A stretch of 64,000 bases of DNA from Mesorhizobium sp. M00.F.Ca.ET.216.01.1.1 (GTDB lineage Bacteria; Pseudomonadota; Alphaproteobacteria; Rhizobiales; Rhizobiaceae), in NCBI RefSeq assembly GCF_004010325.2, contig NZ_SADR02000012.1:1-64000 (forward strand). Reading direction: 5' to 3'. Numbering within the stretch: position 1 is the first letter of the stretch; every line of letters starts with the position of its first letter. Below are positions 1 through 8,915 of the stretch, piece by piece. A program made the translations under genes and the position numbers. Below the pieces are notes generated by a model, which was given only the letters and a program-made list of their open reading frames with translations, had not been told where the DNA came from and ran no database searches.

Positions 1-229
1 GGCAGATCGAGAACGGCCTGCATTGGATGCTCGATGTCCATCTCGATGAGGACCTCAGCCGTGCCCGCAAGGACAATGCTCCCGCCAACACAGCCCTTCT
101 CAATCGCCTCGCCAGAAACATCCTCCAAGCCGCCGATACCGCCAAAGTTCCCATCAGCCATCGCATCAAGAAATGCGCCTGGAATGACGACTATCTCATC
201 AATGCGATCACTCATATGCGATAGCCCTG
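1..229. mobile_element. Right end of an ISAs1-like insertion sequence
   Basis: The transposase stop lies a few bases before ATAGCCCTG (221-229). Its complement, CAGGGCTAT, would be a reasonable outer end for the inverted repeat of such an element. The left end lies outside the window, so the boundary at 229 is an inference and no target duplication can be checked. Confidence 0.4.
3..224 (+). CDS. ISAs1-type transposase, C-terminal fragment (cut by window edge)
   Basis: The reading frame is open from base 3 to a TAG at 222-224 and has no start inside the window, so only the last 73 residues are seen. They read IENGLHWMLDVHLDEDLSR and then a stretch with RKDNAPANTALLNRLARN. This matches the conserved end of ISAs1-family DDE transposases, where the 'IEN-LHW-LDV-F-ED-SR-R--NAP-N' block carries the last acidic catalytic residue. 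Nothing disrupts the visible part. Whether the whole element is intact cannot be judged from here. Confidence 0.85.
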   Translation, partial: QIENGLHWMLDVHLDEDLSRARKDNAPANTALLNRLARNILQAADTAKVPISHRIKKCAWNDDYLINAITHMR

Positions 230-261
230 CCCTTGTTGTGGGAGAAGGGAGAGAGCTGCCG

Positions 262-1107
262 CTACGCGTCCGCCTTGAAGGTCTGCTTCTGCTGCCCGAG
301 CCCTTCGATGCCGAGCTCGACGACGTCGCCGGGCTTCAGGAACACCGGCGGCTTCATGCCGAGGCCGACGCCGGGCGGCGTGCCGGTCGAGATGATGTCG
401 CCCGGATGCAGCGACATGAACTGGCTGAGATAGGAGACCAAGTAGGCGACGCCAAAGACCATCGTCTTGGTCGAGCCGTTCTGCATCGTCTTGCCGTTGA
501 CCTTCAGCCACATCGGGATGTTCTGCGGGTCCTTCACCTCGTCCTTGGTCACCAGCCACGGGCCGATCGGCCCAAAGGTGTCGCAGGACTTGCCCTTGGT
601 CCACTGGCCCTGCCGCTCGGCCTGGAAGGCGCGCTCGGAAACGTCATGCGCGACGCAGTAGCCGGCGACATAATCCAGCGCCTCGGCCTCGCTGACATAT
701 TTGGCAGTCTTGCCGATGACGACGCCAAGCTCGACCTCCCAGTCGGTCTTCACCGAGTTGCGCGGGATCAGCACGTCGTCGTCCGGCCCGACAATGGCCG
801 AGCTAGCCTTCATGAAGATGATCGGCTCCGGCGGCACGGTGGCGCCGGTCTCGGCGGCGTGGTCGGAATAGTTCAGACCGATGCAGATGAACTTGCCGGT
901 GCCGGCGACGCAGGCGCCGATGCGCGGCCTGCCGGAGACCGCCGGCAGCGATTTCGGATCGAGCTTCGACAAAGCCTGCAGCGATGCCGGATCAAGCGCC
1001 TTGCCGGCAATGTCGGCAACATGAGCGGAGAGGTCGCGGATCGTCCCATCCGCATCGAGCAGGCCGGGGCGTTCGCTCCCCGCCTCGCCATAGCGCAGCA
1101 GTTTCAT
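262..1107 (-). CDS. Fumarylacetoacetate hydrolase-family protein (2,4-diketo-3-deoxy-L-fuconate hydrolase-like)
   Basis: This 281-residue protein has the usual FAH-fold layout. A short N-terminal domain ends near residue 70, followed by the catalytic domain with ICIGLNYSDHAAETG (about 74-88), the metal-ligand segment DWEVELGVVIG with Glu124 and Glu126, and AHDVSER with Asp155. Family members cleave C-C bonds in 2,4-diketo acids or act as ureidoglycolate lyase-like enzymes. The next gene upstream on the same strand is a short-chain dehydrogenase of the type that makes 2,4-diketo-3-deoxy-fuconate. That pairing points to the non-phosphorylated L-fucose/L-rhamnose-type route. The exact substrate is an inference; the family assignment is firm. 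The gap to the upstream gene is 28 bases, so the two are probably co-transcribed. Confidence 0.85.
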   Translation of the reverse strand: MKLLRYGEAGSERPGLLDADGTIRDLSAHVADIAGKALDPASLQALSKLDPKSLPAVSGRPRIGACVAGTGKFICIGLNYSDHAAETGATVPPEPIIFMKASSAIVGPDDDVLIPRNSVKTDWEVELGVVIGKTAKYVSEAEALDYVAGYCVAHDVSERAFQAERQGQWTKGKSCDTFGPIGPWLVTKDEVKDPQNIPMWLKVNGKTMQNGSTKTMVFGVAYLVSYLSQFMSLHPGDIISTGTPPGVGLGMKPPVFLKPGDVVELGIEGLGQQKQTFKADA

Positions 1108-1135
1108 GCAATTCCTCTCCTTGGTTCAGTTGAGC

Positions 1136-1867
1136 TCAGATCGACCAGCCACCGTCGATATTATAAGCCTGCCCAGACGTATAGGTGGCGCCGGCGAGAT
1201 AGACGGCGAGATCGGCGATTTCCTCGGGAGTGCCGAGACGGCCCATCGGCTGGCGGGCGATGAAGGCGGCGCGGGCCGCCTCGTAGTCGCCTTGCGCATG
1301 CATGCGGCCCTCCAGCGATGGGCTTTCGACGGTGCCGGGGCAGATGGCGTTGCAGCGTATGCCCTTGCCGACATAGTCGGCGGCAATCGACTTGGTCAAG
1401 CCGATGACGGCGGCCTTGGTTAGCCCATAGACGAAGCGGTTCGGCACGCCCTTGGTGGAGCTCGCCAGCGAGGACATGTTGATGATCGAACCGTCGCCGC
1501 GCTCCAGCATGCCAGGCAGCACTGCGCGGATGGTGCGGATCATCGAACGAACATTGAGGTCGTAGGCGAAGTCGAGGTCGGCATCCTTCATGTCCAGGAT
1601 CGAGCCCGAGTGGACGAAGCCGGCGCAGTTGAAAAGCACATCGACGACGCCGATCGCGGCAAAGCCTGCCTTCACCGCTTCGTCGTTCAGCACGTCGAGC
1701 TTGCGGGTGTTGATGCCAGGCGTCTTGCCGAGTTCGGCGAGCAGCACCTCGTTGATGTCAGTGGCGTGGACGACGGCGCCCGCCTTGGCGAAGGCCAGCG
1801 CGCTCGCCCGGCCGATGCCTTGTGCCGCCGCCGTGACGACAACGACCTTGCCTGTCAGATCCGCCAT
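1136..1867 (-). CDS. Short-chain dehydrogenase/reductase (2-keto-3-deoxy-L-fuconate dehydrogenase-like)
   Basis: A classical SDR of 243 residues. The nucleotide-binding motif is TAAAQGIG (12-19), a slight variant of TGxxxGIG. The catalytic set is Ser132/Ser133, Tyr147 and Lys151 (YGLTK). The C-terminus, with IDGGWS, is typical. I took the ATG at 1867 rather than an upstream in-frame start because GGAGAG lies just ahead of it and the family begins with a short DLTGKVV strand. It closely resembles the BDH2-like group that includes 2-keto-3-deoxy-L-fuconate dehydrogenase. With the FAH-family hydrolase downstream it would form the last two steps of that pathway. The dehydratase and sugar dehydrogenase of the route are not in the window, so substrate assignment is tentative. 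Confidence 0.85.
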   Translation of the reverse strand: MADLTGKVVVVTAAAQGIGRASALAFAKAGAVVHATDINEVLLAELGKTPGINTRKLDVLNDEAVKAGFAAIGVVDVLFNCAGFVHSGSILDMKDADLDFAYDLNVRSMIRTIRAVLPGMLERGDGSIINMSSLASSTKGVPNRFVYGLTKAAVIGLTKSIAADYVGKGIRCNAICPGTVESPSLEGRMHAQGDYEAARAAFIARQPMGRLGTPEEIADLAVYLAGATYTSGQAYNIDGGWSI

Positions 1868-2021
1868 TTCTTTCTCTCCTCGCCTGTCAGTAGCCAAGCC
1901 GGTTTTTGCCGGCGCTCGGCCAAGGCGCAATGTGCCAGATATGCACTATCGTGCCGCCTGTTGCTGTCCGCCTAGGCCAAATGTTTTTTCTCGGTAAAGA
2001 ACATCTTTTGGCCCGTCAAGC

Positions 2022-2046
2022 CCGGACGTTCTCTTCGAGCGTCCGG
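2022..2046 (-). terminator. Stem-loop just after the aldehyde dehydrogenase gene
   Basis: Arms CCGGACG (2022-2028) and CGTCCGG (2040-2046) enclose an 11-base loop, 8 bases beyond the ALDH stop codon. There is no T-run after it in the direction of transcription, so this may be an RNA 3'-end stabiliser rather than a classic terminator. Confidence 0.35.
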
Positions 2047-2053
2047 CGGAAGC

Positions 2054-4426
2054 TCAGTCGCCGTAGGGCACCCAGACGTTCTTGACCTCGACGGCACGGC
2101 GCAGAAAGGCGTCTCCTGCGGCTTCGCCCGACGCCCAGTCGAGGCTGCGGCCGTTGCCGGTCCAGACGCGCTTCAGGTTGCCGATCGAATCGGCTTCGGC
2201 CTTGGCGCAGGTCTCGGCATCGGCGAAGACCCACAAGCCATCGACATCGTCGTGCTTGGCCAAGACGCTGGCGAGCTCGGCGCTGCGGCCGGTGACGATG
2301 TTGATGGCGCCGGCTGGAGCGTCGGAATACTCGATGACCTGGTAGAGGTCGGTGGCGAGCAGCGGATGTCTTTCGGAAGGCACCGCGACCACGGTGTTGC
2401 CCATGGCGAGCGCCGGCGCCACCAGCGAGATCAGGCCAAGCAGGGGCGCATTGTCCGGCGCGACGATGCCGACGACACCGACCGGCTCTTGCAGCGCCAG
2501 CGTGACGGCGCGCGCCGGCGGCTGGTGGACGCGACCCTCGAACTTGTCGGCAAGGCCGGCATAGAGGAACAGCCGCTCGATCGACAGCTCGACCTCTTCG
2601 CGGGCGGCCTTGGCGGTGGCGCCGGTGAGGTGGGTGAGGCGCGCGGCAAATTCGTCGGCACGGCCGGACAGGTTTTCGGCCAGATAGTAAAGCACCTGGC
2701 TGCGGTTGTAGGCGGTCGCCTCCGGCCAGCTTTTGCAAGCACGCGCGGCCGCGACGGCGTCACGGATATCCTTGCGATTGCCAAGACCGACTTCGCCGGC
2801 GAGCTTGCCCTTGGCGGTGGCGACGGCCATCGAATGGTTGCCGTCGGGCCGCACCTGCTTGCCGCCGATGAACAGCTTTGCCGTGCGGTCGATAGCGTCA
2901 CCGTCGGGCTGCTCGACGGGCAGGGCCGAAACTGCTGCCGGCTTGACGACCGGGCCGAGCGGCAGTTTCGCAGAGAGGTATTCGAACATGCCCTCGCGCC
3001 CGCCTTCGCGGCCGAAGCCGCTCTCGCGGTAGCCGCCGAAGCCGCAGGCGGCGTCGAACATGTTGGTGCCGTTGACCCAGACGACGCCGGCCTTCAATTG
3101 CGGCGCGACGTGGAGTGCGAGGTTGACGTTTTCGCTCCACACCGAAGCGGCCAGCCCATAGCGCGTGTTGTTGGCGAGCTCGACCGCCTCCTCGGTGTTG
3201 CGGAACGTCATGGTCGCCAGCACCGGCCCAAACACCTCTTCCTGCGCCAGGATGTTAGCCGGCGAAACGCCGGTGGCGAGCGTCGGCAGATGATAGTAGC
3301 CGGAAGACGGCAGCGCCGCATCCGGTTGCCAGCAGACGGCGCCCTGCCTGGCGCCCTCGGCGACCAGTCCCTTGACGCGCTCCAATTGGGTGCTGTCGAC
3401 CAGCGGGCCGATATCGGTGTTCTTGTCGAGCGGGCTGCCGACGCGCAGCCGGCTCATCCGCGTCTTGACCTTGGCGATGAAGGCGTCGGCGATGCCTTCC
3501 TGCACCAGAAGGCGCGACCCGGCGCAACAGACCTGGCCCTGGTTGAACCAGATGCCATCGACCAGCCCCTCGACGGCGCTGTCGAGATCGGCGTCCTCGA
3601 AGACGACGAAGGCCGACTTGCCGCCGAGCTCCAGCGATATTTTCTTGCCCGAACCCGCGGTGGCTTTCCTGATGATCTTGCCGACCTCGGACGAGCCGGT
3701 GAAGGCAATCTTCTGGATGCCCGGATGATTGACGATGGCCGCACCCGCCTCCGGCCCGCCCTGGACGATATTGACGACGCCCTTCGGCACGCCGGCACGC
3801 TCGCAGATCTCGGCGAACAGGATGGCGGTGAGCGGGGTGAACTCGGCCGGCTTCAGCACCACGGTGCAGCCGGCGGCGAGCGCCGGCGCGATCTTCCAGG
3901 CCAGCATCAGCAGCGGGAAGTTCCACGGGATGATCTGGCCGACGACGCCGACGCCCTTGTGGCCGGGAAAATCCTTGTCCAGCGCCTGCGCCCAGCCGGC
4001 ATGGTGGATGAAATGGCGGATCGCCAGCGGCACGTCGATGTCGCGGCTTTCGCGGATCGGCTTGCCGTTGTCGATCGTCTCCAGCACCGCAAACAGGCGC
4101 TGGTGTCGCTGCATGGCGCGGCCGATGGCATAGAGCATCTTTGCGCGCTGATAACCGGAGGACGCGGACCACTTCGGCAGTGCCTTGGCGGCGGCCAAAA
4201 CCGCAGCGTCAATATCGGCAGAGCCGGCATCCGAGACCTTGGCCAGCAGCTTTCCCGAAGACGGTTCGCTGGTGTAGAAGGTCTTGCCGCCGCTGGCCGC
4301 TTTCCAGTCGCCGCCGATGAACAGGGCTTTGGAAAACTCGCGCGCGGCAAGCCAGGCATCGGCCTCGTTGCGGGCCTCCGGCGCCGGGCCGTAATCCATG
4401 GCGTGATAGCGTTCGAGAATGTTCAT
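2054..4426 (-). CDS. Two-domain aldehyde dehydrogenase (ALDH16-like)
   Basis: The 790-residue protein is far longer than ordinary ALDHs (about 480-500). Residues 1-490 form a complete domain: PWNFPLLM near 167, LELGGK with the general-base Glu266, GQVCCAGSR with catalytic Cys300, and EEVFGPVLA. From about 500 a second ALDH-like domain begins (LFIGGKQV, later VGVVGIVAPDNAPLL) but no GQxC motif follows, so it lacks the nucleophile. This architecture is that of the ALDH16 group, in which the second domain is thought to be structural. It lies 73 bases downstream of deoC on the same strand. DeoC releases acetaldehyde and glyceraldehyde 3-phosphate, so oxidation of an aldehyde from deoxyribose breakdown is a sensible role. 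The true substrate is not known. Confidence 0.9.
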   Translation of the reverse strand: MNILERYHAMDYGPAPEARNEADAWLAAREFSKALFIGGDWKAASGGKTFYTSEPSSGKLLAKVSDAGSADIDAAVLAAAKALPKWSASSGYQRAKMLYAIGRAMQRHQRLFAVLETIDNGKPIRESRDIDVPLAIRHFIHHAGWAQALDKDFPGHKGVGVVGQIIPWNFPLLMLAWKIAPALAAGCTVVLKPAEFTPLTAILFAEICERAGVPKGVVNIVQGGPEAGAAIVNHPGIQKIAFTGSSEVGKIIRKATAGSGKKISLELGGKSAFVVFEDADLDSAVEGLVDGIWFNQGQVCCAGSRLLVQEGIADAFIAKVKTRMSRLRVGSPLDKNTDIGPLVDSTQLERVKGLVAEGARQGAVCWQPDAALPSSGYYHLPTLATGVSPANILAQEEVFGPVLATMTFRNTEEAVELANNTRYGLAASVWSENVNLALHVAPQLKAGVVWVNGTNMFDAACGFGGYRESGFGREGGREGMFEYLSAKLPLGPVVKPAAVSALPVEQPDGDAIDRTAKLFIGGKQVRPDGNHSMAVATAKGKLAGEVGLGNRKDIRDAVAAARACKSWPEATAYNRSQVLYYLAENLSGRADEFAARLTHLTGATAKAAREEVELSIERLFLYAGLADKFEGRVHQPPARAVTLALQEPVGVVGIVAPDNAPLLGLISLVAPALAMGNTVVAVPSERHPLLATDLYQVIEYSDAPAGAINIVTGRSAELASVLAKHDDVDGLWVFADAETCAKAEADSIGNLKRVWTGNGRSLDWASGEAAGDAFLRRAVEVKNVWVPYGD

Positions 4427-4499
4427 GGCGCGCTCCTTTGCGAGGAGATTTTCAGTGAGGCTGGCGAAGGAACTCTACGTGCATTGCTCTGATCGGGCG

Positions 4500-5564
4500 C
4501 TAAGCCATCGCGTGACGATGGTTGGCCGAGTAATGACCGGTGAGATGATGCTCGAGCTGGCGCTCGATGTCGGTCAGAAGGCTCGATGCACCGAAGCGGA
4601 ACAGTTCTGGCTCCAGCCACGGCCGGCCAAGCTCTTCCTTCATCAGCACCAGCCAGTCGAGCGAGGCCTTTGCCGTGGAAATGCCGCCGGCCGGCTTGAA
4701 GCCGATGAGATAGCCGGTTTCCTCAAAATAGGCGCGGATGGCACGCACCATGGCCAAGCCGACCGGCAGCGTCGCGTTGACGCTTTCCTTGCCGGTCGAG
4801 GTCTTGATGAAATCGGCGCCCGCCATCATCGCCACCATCGAGGCGAGCATGACATTGCGCAGCGTGGCAAGATCGCCGGTGCCGAGGATGACCTTCAGAT
4901 GCGCCTCACCGCAGGCGGCACGCATCGAAACAATCTCGTTATAGAGTTCCTGCCATTTCGCGGCGAATACCAGTCCGCGCGGAATGACGACGTCGATCTC
5001 GTCGGCGCCGTCCCGCACCGAAGCCTCGATCTCCTGCAGGCGCGTCGAAAGCGGGGCAAGGCCATGCGGGAAAGCCGTCGAAACAGCGGCGACGTGGATG
5101 CCGGTGCCGCGCAGCGCGTCGACGGCGGTGGCAACGAAGGGATGGTAGACGCAAACCGCCGCCGGGCGAATCTTCTCGCCTGCTATGCCGAGGCCTTCGA
5201 CGATGTCGCGGCGGAACGGATTGACTGCCTTGGCGCAAAGCCGGCGCACGCGCTCGTCGGTGTCGTTCGAATTCAGCGTCGTCAGGTCCATGCAGGCCAC
5301 GGCGCGCAGCAGCCAGGCCGCCTGATTGTCGGCCTTGATCGAGCGCCGCTTTGTCAGGCTGGCGACGCGGCGTTCCAGCGCCGAGCGATTGACGCTGCGC
5401 ATCGACTCCATGAAGCCGAGGTCGAGCTTCATGCCGGGATTGCGGGCAAAGCCGTGAGTTTGCAGCGCCGGCGTGTTAGCGGCGGTGCGCGCCGGCAGCG
5501 GCGTGATCTTGGACGCGCCAAGGCTGCCGGCATTGGGATCGGCTTCGCGGATTGTGCTGCTCAT
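4500..5564 (-). CDS. deoC: Deoxyribose-phosphate aldolase
   Basis: Splits 2-deoxy-D-ribose 5-phosphate into acetaldehyde and glyceraldehyde 3-phosphate in the cytoplasm. The class I aldolase signature is clear: DEIDVVIPRG with Asp191, the Schiff-base lysine in FIKTSTGK (Lys254), and the second essential lysine in GFKPAGGIS near 290. At 354 residues it is about 95 longer than the E. coli enzyme. The extra length is an N-terminal region before the aldolase barrel, as in the long rhizobial and eukaryotic DeoC group. It leads an apparent two-gene operon with the two-domain aldehyde dehydrogenase. A perfect 8-base-arm hairpin lies about 100 bases upstream. Confidence 0.93.
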   Translation of the reverse strand: MSSTIREADPNAGSLGASKITPLPARTAANTPALQTHGFARNPGMKLDLGFMESMRSVNRSALERRVASLTKRRSIKADNQAAWLLRAVACMDLTTLNSNDTDERVRRLCAKAVNPFRRDIVEGLGIAGEKIRPAAVCVYHPFVATAVDALRGTGIHVAAVSTAFPHGLAPLSTRLQEIEASVRDGADEIDVVIPRGLVFAAKWQELYNEIVSMRAACGEAHLKVILGTGDLATLRNVMLASMVAMMAGADFIKTSTGKESVNATLPVGLAMVRAIRAYFEETGYLIGFKPAGGISTAKASLDWLVLMKEELGRPWLEPELFRFGASSLLTDIERQLEHHLTGHYSANHRHAMA

Positions 5565-5663
5565 CTCCTGCCCCTTCGTTCAGCGACGACGCTTCACGTC
5601 GTTGTGCGTGTCGTTGCCCCAAAACCGCTCAGCACTTTTGGGCGACAGGCACCAAGGATAGCC

Positions 5664-5682
5664 CGTGAAGCAGCGCTTCACG
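5664..5682. repeat. Small perfect hairpin upstream of deoC
   Basis: CGTGAAGC (5664-5671) and GCTTCACG (5675-5682) form an 8-base perfect stem with a 3-base loop. It sits in the 229-base gap between deoC and fpr, about 100 bases ahead of deoC. It could be the terminator-like end of the fpr transcript or a leader element of deoC. I see no gene in this gap. Confidence 0.4.
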
Positions 5683-5793
5683 AGTCCTTCAGGCGGTCAT
5701 ATCGGAAAAAGGCTATCAAAGCAGTAGGTTTTTGACCGCATGGTCAAAACATGTGGCTGGAGTGTTTGGAGGCGGGACGAAGCGGCCGGCGTC

Positions 5794-6624
5794 TCAGCCG
5801 ACGAAGGCGCGCTCGACGACGAAACTGGCCGGATGAGACAGCGAGCCTTCCTGGAAGCCAAGGCTTTCGGCGAGTTCCTTGACGTCCTTCAGCATGTGCA
5901 TCGAGCCGCAGATCATGATGCGATCGGTCTCCGGATTGAGCTTTTCGATGCCGAGGTCGGCATAGAATTTTCCCGAGCCGATCAGAGCGGTGATGCGGCC
6001 CATGCGCTCGGAGATCTCGCGCGTGGTGGAATTATAGAGGGTGACGCGGCCGCCGGTCAGTTCGCCGATCAGCGGATCGTTCTCGAGCGCCGCCACCAAT
6101 TCCTGGCCATACATCAATTCGGCCTTGTCGCGGCAGGTGTGGGTCAGGATGACCTGCTCGAACTTCTCATAAGTGTCGGGATCACGCAGCAGGCTGGCGA
6201 ACGGTGCGATGCCGGTGCCGGTCGAGATCATGAACAGGCGCTTGGCCGGGGTGAGCGCGTCGAGCACCAGCGTGCCGGTCGACTTCTGGCGCATGATGAT
6301 TGTATCGCCGACCTGGATCTTCTGCAGCTCCGAGGTCAGCGGGCCGTCCGGCACCTTGATCGAGAAGAATTCCAGCTCGTCGTCCCAGGACGGGCTGGCG
6401 ATCGAATAGGCGCGGAACACCGGCTTCTCGGCATTGGGCAGGCCGATCATGACGAACTCGCCGGAACGGAAGCGCAACGACTGCGGCCGGGTGATGCGGA
6501 ACGAAAACAGCCGGTCGGTATAGTGCTTCACTGAGGTGACGGTTTCGGCATAGACATTGGCCGGAATCGGGAACTGCAGCGGCCGGGCGCCGGCGATGTT
6601 GAGCGCGGATGTGATGTTCATCAA
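5794..6624 (-). CDS. fpr: Ferredoxin--NADP+ reductase
   Basis: A 276-residue FAD enzyme of the bacterial Fpr type that moves electrons between NADPH and ferredoxin or flavodoxin. The FAD motif RAYSIASP is at 71-78, the NADP-binding STGTGIAPF at about 134-142, and the protein ends ERAFVG as expected for this family. Two adjacent Met codons begin the frame and either could be used. It is transcribed away from hyuA, and the 217 bases between them hold one of the three related palindromes of the proposed heterocycle regulon. It could be a housekeeping reductase or the electron donor for the 6-hydroxynicotinate-reductase-like protein at 12.6 kb; the latter is inference. Confidence 0.92.
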   Translation of the reverse strand: MMNITSALNIAGARPLQFPIPANVYAETVTSVKHYTDRLFSFRITRPQSLRFRSGEFVMIGLPNAEKPVFRAYSIASPSWDDELEFFSIKVPDGPLTSELQKIQVGDTIIMRQKSTGTLVLDALTPAKRLFMISTGTGIAPFASLLRDPDTYEKFEQVILTHTCRDKAELMYGQELVAALENDPLIGELTGGRVTLYNSTTREISERMGRITALIGSGKFYADLGIEKLNPETDRIMICGSMHMLKDVKELAESLGFQEGSLSHPASFVVERAFVG

Positions 6625-6744
6625 ACCTAACCTTCTGGCCCAACCCCGAGGCGCTGACGCCGAACCTTCTCCTGCGCGCCCGAACGATCAGGTTCCGGCG
6701 TGCCGTTTGCACACTCCGAGATGCTAAGCTCTTGTGTCCGGAAT

Positions 6745-6762
6745 TTATTAGTATACAAATGA
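6745..6762. promoter_or_regulatory. Palindromic operator candidate between fpr and hyuA
   Basis: TTATTAGTATACAAATGA is an imperfect palindrome centred on GTATAC, in an AT-rich island 80 bases before hyuA and 121 before fpr. The string CAAATGATAT that runs through and past it recurs exactly in the operator candidate at 17847. The core TATACAAA recurs at 25162. The regulator is probably the MarR protein encoded at 10662-11126, but a GntR protein from elsewhere would also fit a GTATAC core. Confidence 0.55.
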
Positions 6763-6841
6763 TATTAGCGTCAAGACACCAGCGTAAAACACCTTTCCAA
6801 ACTGAGTCATATCCGTAGTCCGGGCATTTCGGGTTTCGACA

Positions 6842-8914
6842 ATGAAAGAGAATTTTTCGGCGTTGCCTGGCAATGTCGTCGCCGGCATCGATGTCGGAGG
6901 AACCTTTACCGACCTGCTTCTGATCGACGGCCGTGACAGTGGCCGGGTGCATATCGCCAAAACACCTACCACCGTCGACAACCAGGCTTTCGGCGTCGTT
7001 TCGGCGCTTGGCGCCACCGGCTTTCCGGTCGACGGCATCGACCTCATCGTGCACGGCACGACGACCACCACCAATGCCGTGCTGGAGCGCCGGCTGGCGA
7101 AAACCGGCATGATCACCACGCGCGGCTTTCGCGACGTCATCGAGCTTGGCCGGCGGACGCGGCCGCAGCCCTATGGCATGACGGGCAGCTTCGTGCCGGT
7201 CATCCCGCGCAATCTGCGGCTCGAAGTGTCAGAGCGTGTTGAGGCCTCCGGAGCGGTGCGCATGCCGCTCGATGAGAACGAGATGCGGGATGCGGTCAAA
7301 AAGCTGATCGAGGCTGGCTGCGAATCGCTCGTCATCCACTTCCTGCATTCCTATGCCAATCCGGCGCATGAGCGGCGCGCGGCCGAGATCGCCGCCGAGC
7401 TTTGGCCAAACGGCCACATCACATCAGGCCATGCGCTGTTGTCGGAAGCGCGCGAATTCGAGCGCGGCGTCACCGCTTCGGTCAACGCTTCAGTGCAGCC
7501 GATCCTCGAGCGCTATGTCGAACGGTTGCGCAAGGAACTGGCAGCCAAGGGCTATGCCCGCGACTTCCTGATCATGAACGGCAATGGCGGCATGATCTCG
7601 GCCCGCTTCGTTACACGCGAATCGGCGAAGACCGTGATGTCGGGGCCGGCGTCCGGCGTCATCGCAGCCGCCTATACCGGCAAGCGCGCCGGTTTCGAAA
7701 ACCTTGTCACCTACGATATGGGCGGCACCTCGACCGACGTAGCGCTGATCCGCAATGCAGAGCCGGCTGTGTCGAACGAGATCGAGATCGAATATGCGAT
7801 GCCGATCCACGTGCCGATGGTGGCGGTGCATACCGTCGGCGCCGGCGGCGGTTCGATCGCCCGCGTCGACGCGGCGGGCCTGATCCAGATCGGCCCGGAA
7901 AGTGCAGGCGCCAATCCCGGCCCGATCTGCTACGGACGCGGCGGCAGCGAGCCGACGATCACCGACGCCAACCTGGTGCTCGGCCGGCTGGCGCCGAAGA
8001 AGCTGCTGGCGGTTGAAAATCCGGTGACCGTCGAACACGTCACCGGCATATTCGAAGACAGGATCGGCCGCGCCACCGGCCTGTCCGGCGTCGAGGCGGC
8101 GGGCGCGGTGCTGCGGCTGGGCAACATGAAGATGGCCGGCGCCATCCGCATGGTGTCGGTATCACGCGGCCATGACCCGCGCGATTTCGCGCTGTTCGCC
8201 TTTGGCGGCGCCGGACCGCTGCATGCGACCGCGCTGGCGCGCGAACTCGGCCTGCCTAAAGTGCTGGTGCCGGCGCGGCCGGGCATCACCAATGCGCTCG
8301 GCTGCGTCGTCGCCGACCTGCGCCACGATTTCGTCAACACGGTCAACCAGCCGGTGACCGGCCTCGACGAAACCCACCTTCACGGGATATTGGAACGGCA
8401 CCGAAATGAAGGCGAAGAACTGATCGGCAAGGAAGCCGTGAGGCCGGAGACGATCCGCGTCACGCATTCCGCCGATATGCAGTTCGTCGGCCAGACCCAC
8501 ATCATCAACGTGTCGCTGCCGTCATCCTCGGTGACACGTGAAACATTGCAGCAATTGTTCGAAAGAGCCTATTTTGCCCGCTTCAAGGTCGAGTTGCCGG
8601 AGATCCGCGCCAATCTGGTCAACCTCAACACTTCGGTAACCGGCGTGCGGCCGGCGATCGACCTTTCACGGTTGATCGACCCGGCGGGGCGCGCGACAAC
8701 GCTTGATGAGGCACGGCACGAGATCCGGCCGGTCTGGTATGGCGGACGCTGGCACGACACCCCGGTCTATAGCAGGGAAAAGCTGCCGCCAGACGCCGTC
8801 ATCGAAGGGCCGGCAATCCTCGAACAGATGGACGCCACCACCGTGCTCGAACCCGGCGACCGGGCGCGATCGGACGCTGACGGCAACATAATCATCGACA
8901 TCGGCGAGGCCTGA
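6842..8914 (+). CDS. hyuA: Hydantoinase/oxoprolinase-family subunit A
   Basis: The 690-residue protein is the ATP-binding partner of a HyuA/HyuB pair, related to N-methylhydantoinase, 5-oxoprolinase and acetone carboxylase subunits. The actin-like phosphate loops are clear: GIDVGGTFTDLL near residue 15, HGTTTTTNAVLERR near 75, TYDMGGTSTDVALI near 295, and GAGGGSIARVD near 335. Known members use ATP to open cyclic amides or lactams. Translation of hyuB starts one base after this stop, so the subunits are coupled. The promoter palindrome at 6745 links it to the hydroxylase/reductase operon transcribed toward it from 17.8 kb. In that setting it might hydrolyse the lactam made by ring reduction; the substrate is not shown by the sequence. 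Confidence 0.9.
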   Translation: MKENFSALPGNVVAGIDVGGTFTDLLLIDGRDSGRVHIAKTPTTVDNQAFGVVSALGATGFPVDGIDLIVHGTTTTTNAVLERRLAKTGMITTRGFRDVIELGRRTRPQPYGMTGSFVPVIPRNLRLEVSERVEASGAVRMPLDENEMRDAVKKLIEAGCESLVIHFLHSYANPAHERRAAEIAAELWPNGHITSGHALLSEAREFERGVTASVNASVQPILERYVERLRKELAAKGYARDFLIMNGNGGMISARFVTRESAKTVMSGPASGVIAAAYTGKRAGFENLVTYDMGGTSTDVALIRNAEPAVSNEIEIEYAMPIHVPMVAVHTVGAGGGSIARVDAAGLIQIGPESAGANPGPICYGRGGSEPTITDANLVLGRLAPKKLLAVENPVTVEHVTGIFEDRIGRATGLSGVEAAGAVLRLGNMKMAGAIRMVSVSRGHDPRDFALFAFGGAGPLHATALARELGLPKVLVPARPGITNALGCVVADLRHDFVNTVNQPVTGLDETHLHGILERHRNEGEELIGKEAVRPETIRVTHSADMQFVGQTHIINVSLPSSSVTRETLQQLFERAYFARFKVELPEIRANLVNLNTSVTGVRPAIDLSRLIDPAGRATTLDEARHEIRPVWYGGRWHDTPVYSREKLPPDAVIEGPAILEQMDATTVLEPGDRARSDADGNIIIDIGEA

Positions 8915-8915
8915 C

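Noticed and set aside
1980..2003. ATGTT-N14-AACAT symmetry upstream of the SDR gene as an operator
   Set aside because: Arms are only 5 bases, AT-rich and have no second copy; too weak to list.
2252..4492. A 746-codon open frame on the plus strand across the aldehyde dehydrogenase gene
   Set aside because: It mirrors the ALDH gene, has no recognisable domain, and its arginine/glycine/aspartate-rich composition is what a GC-rich gene gives on its other strand.
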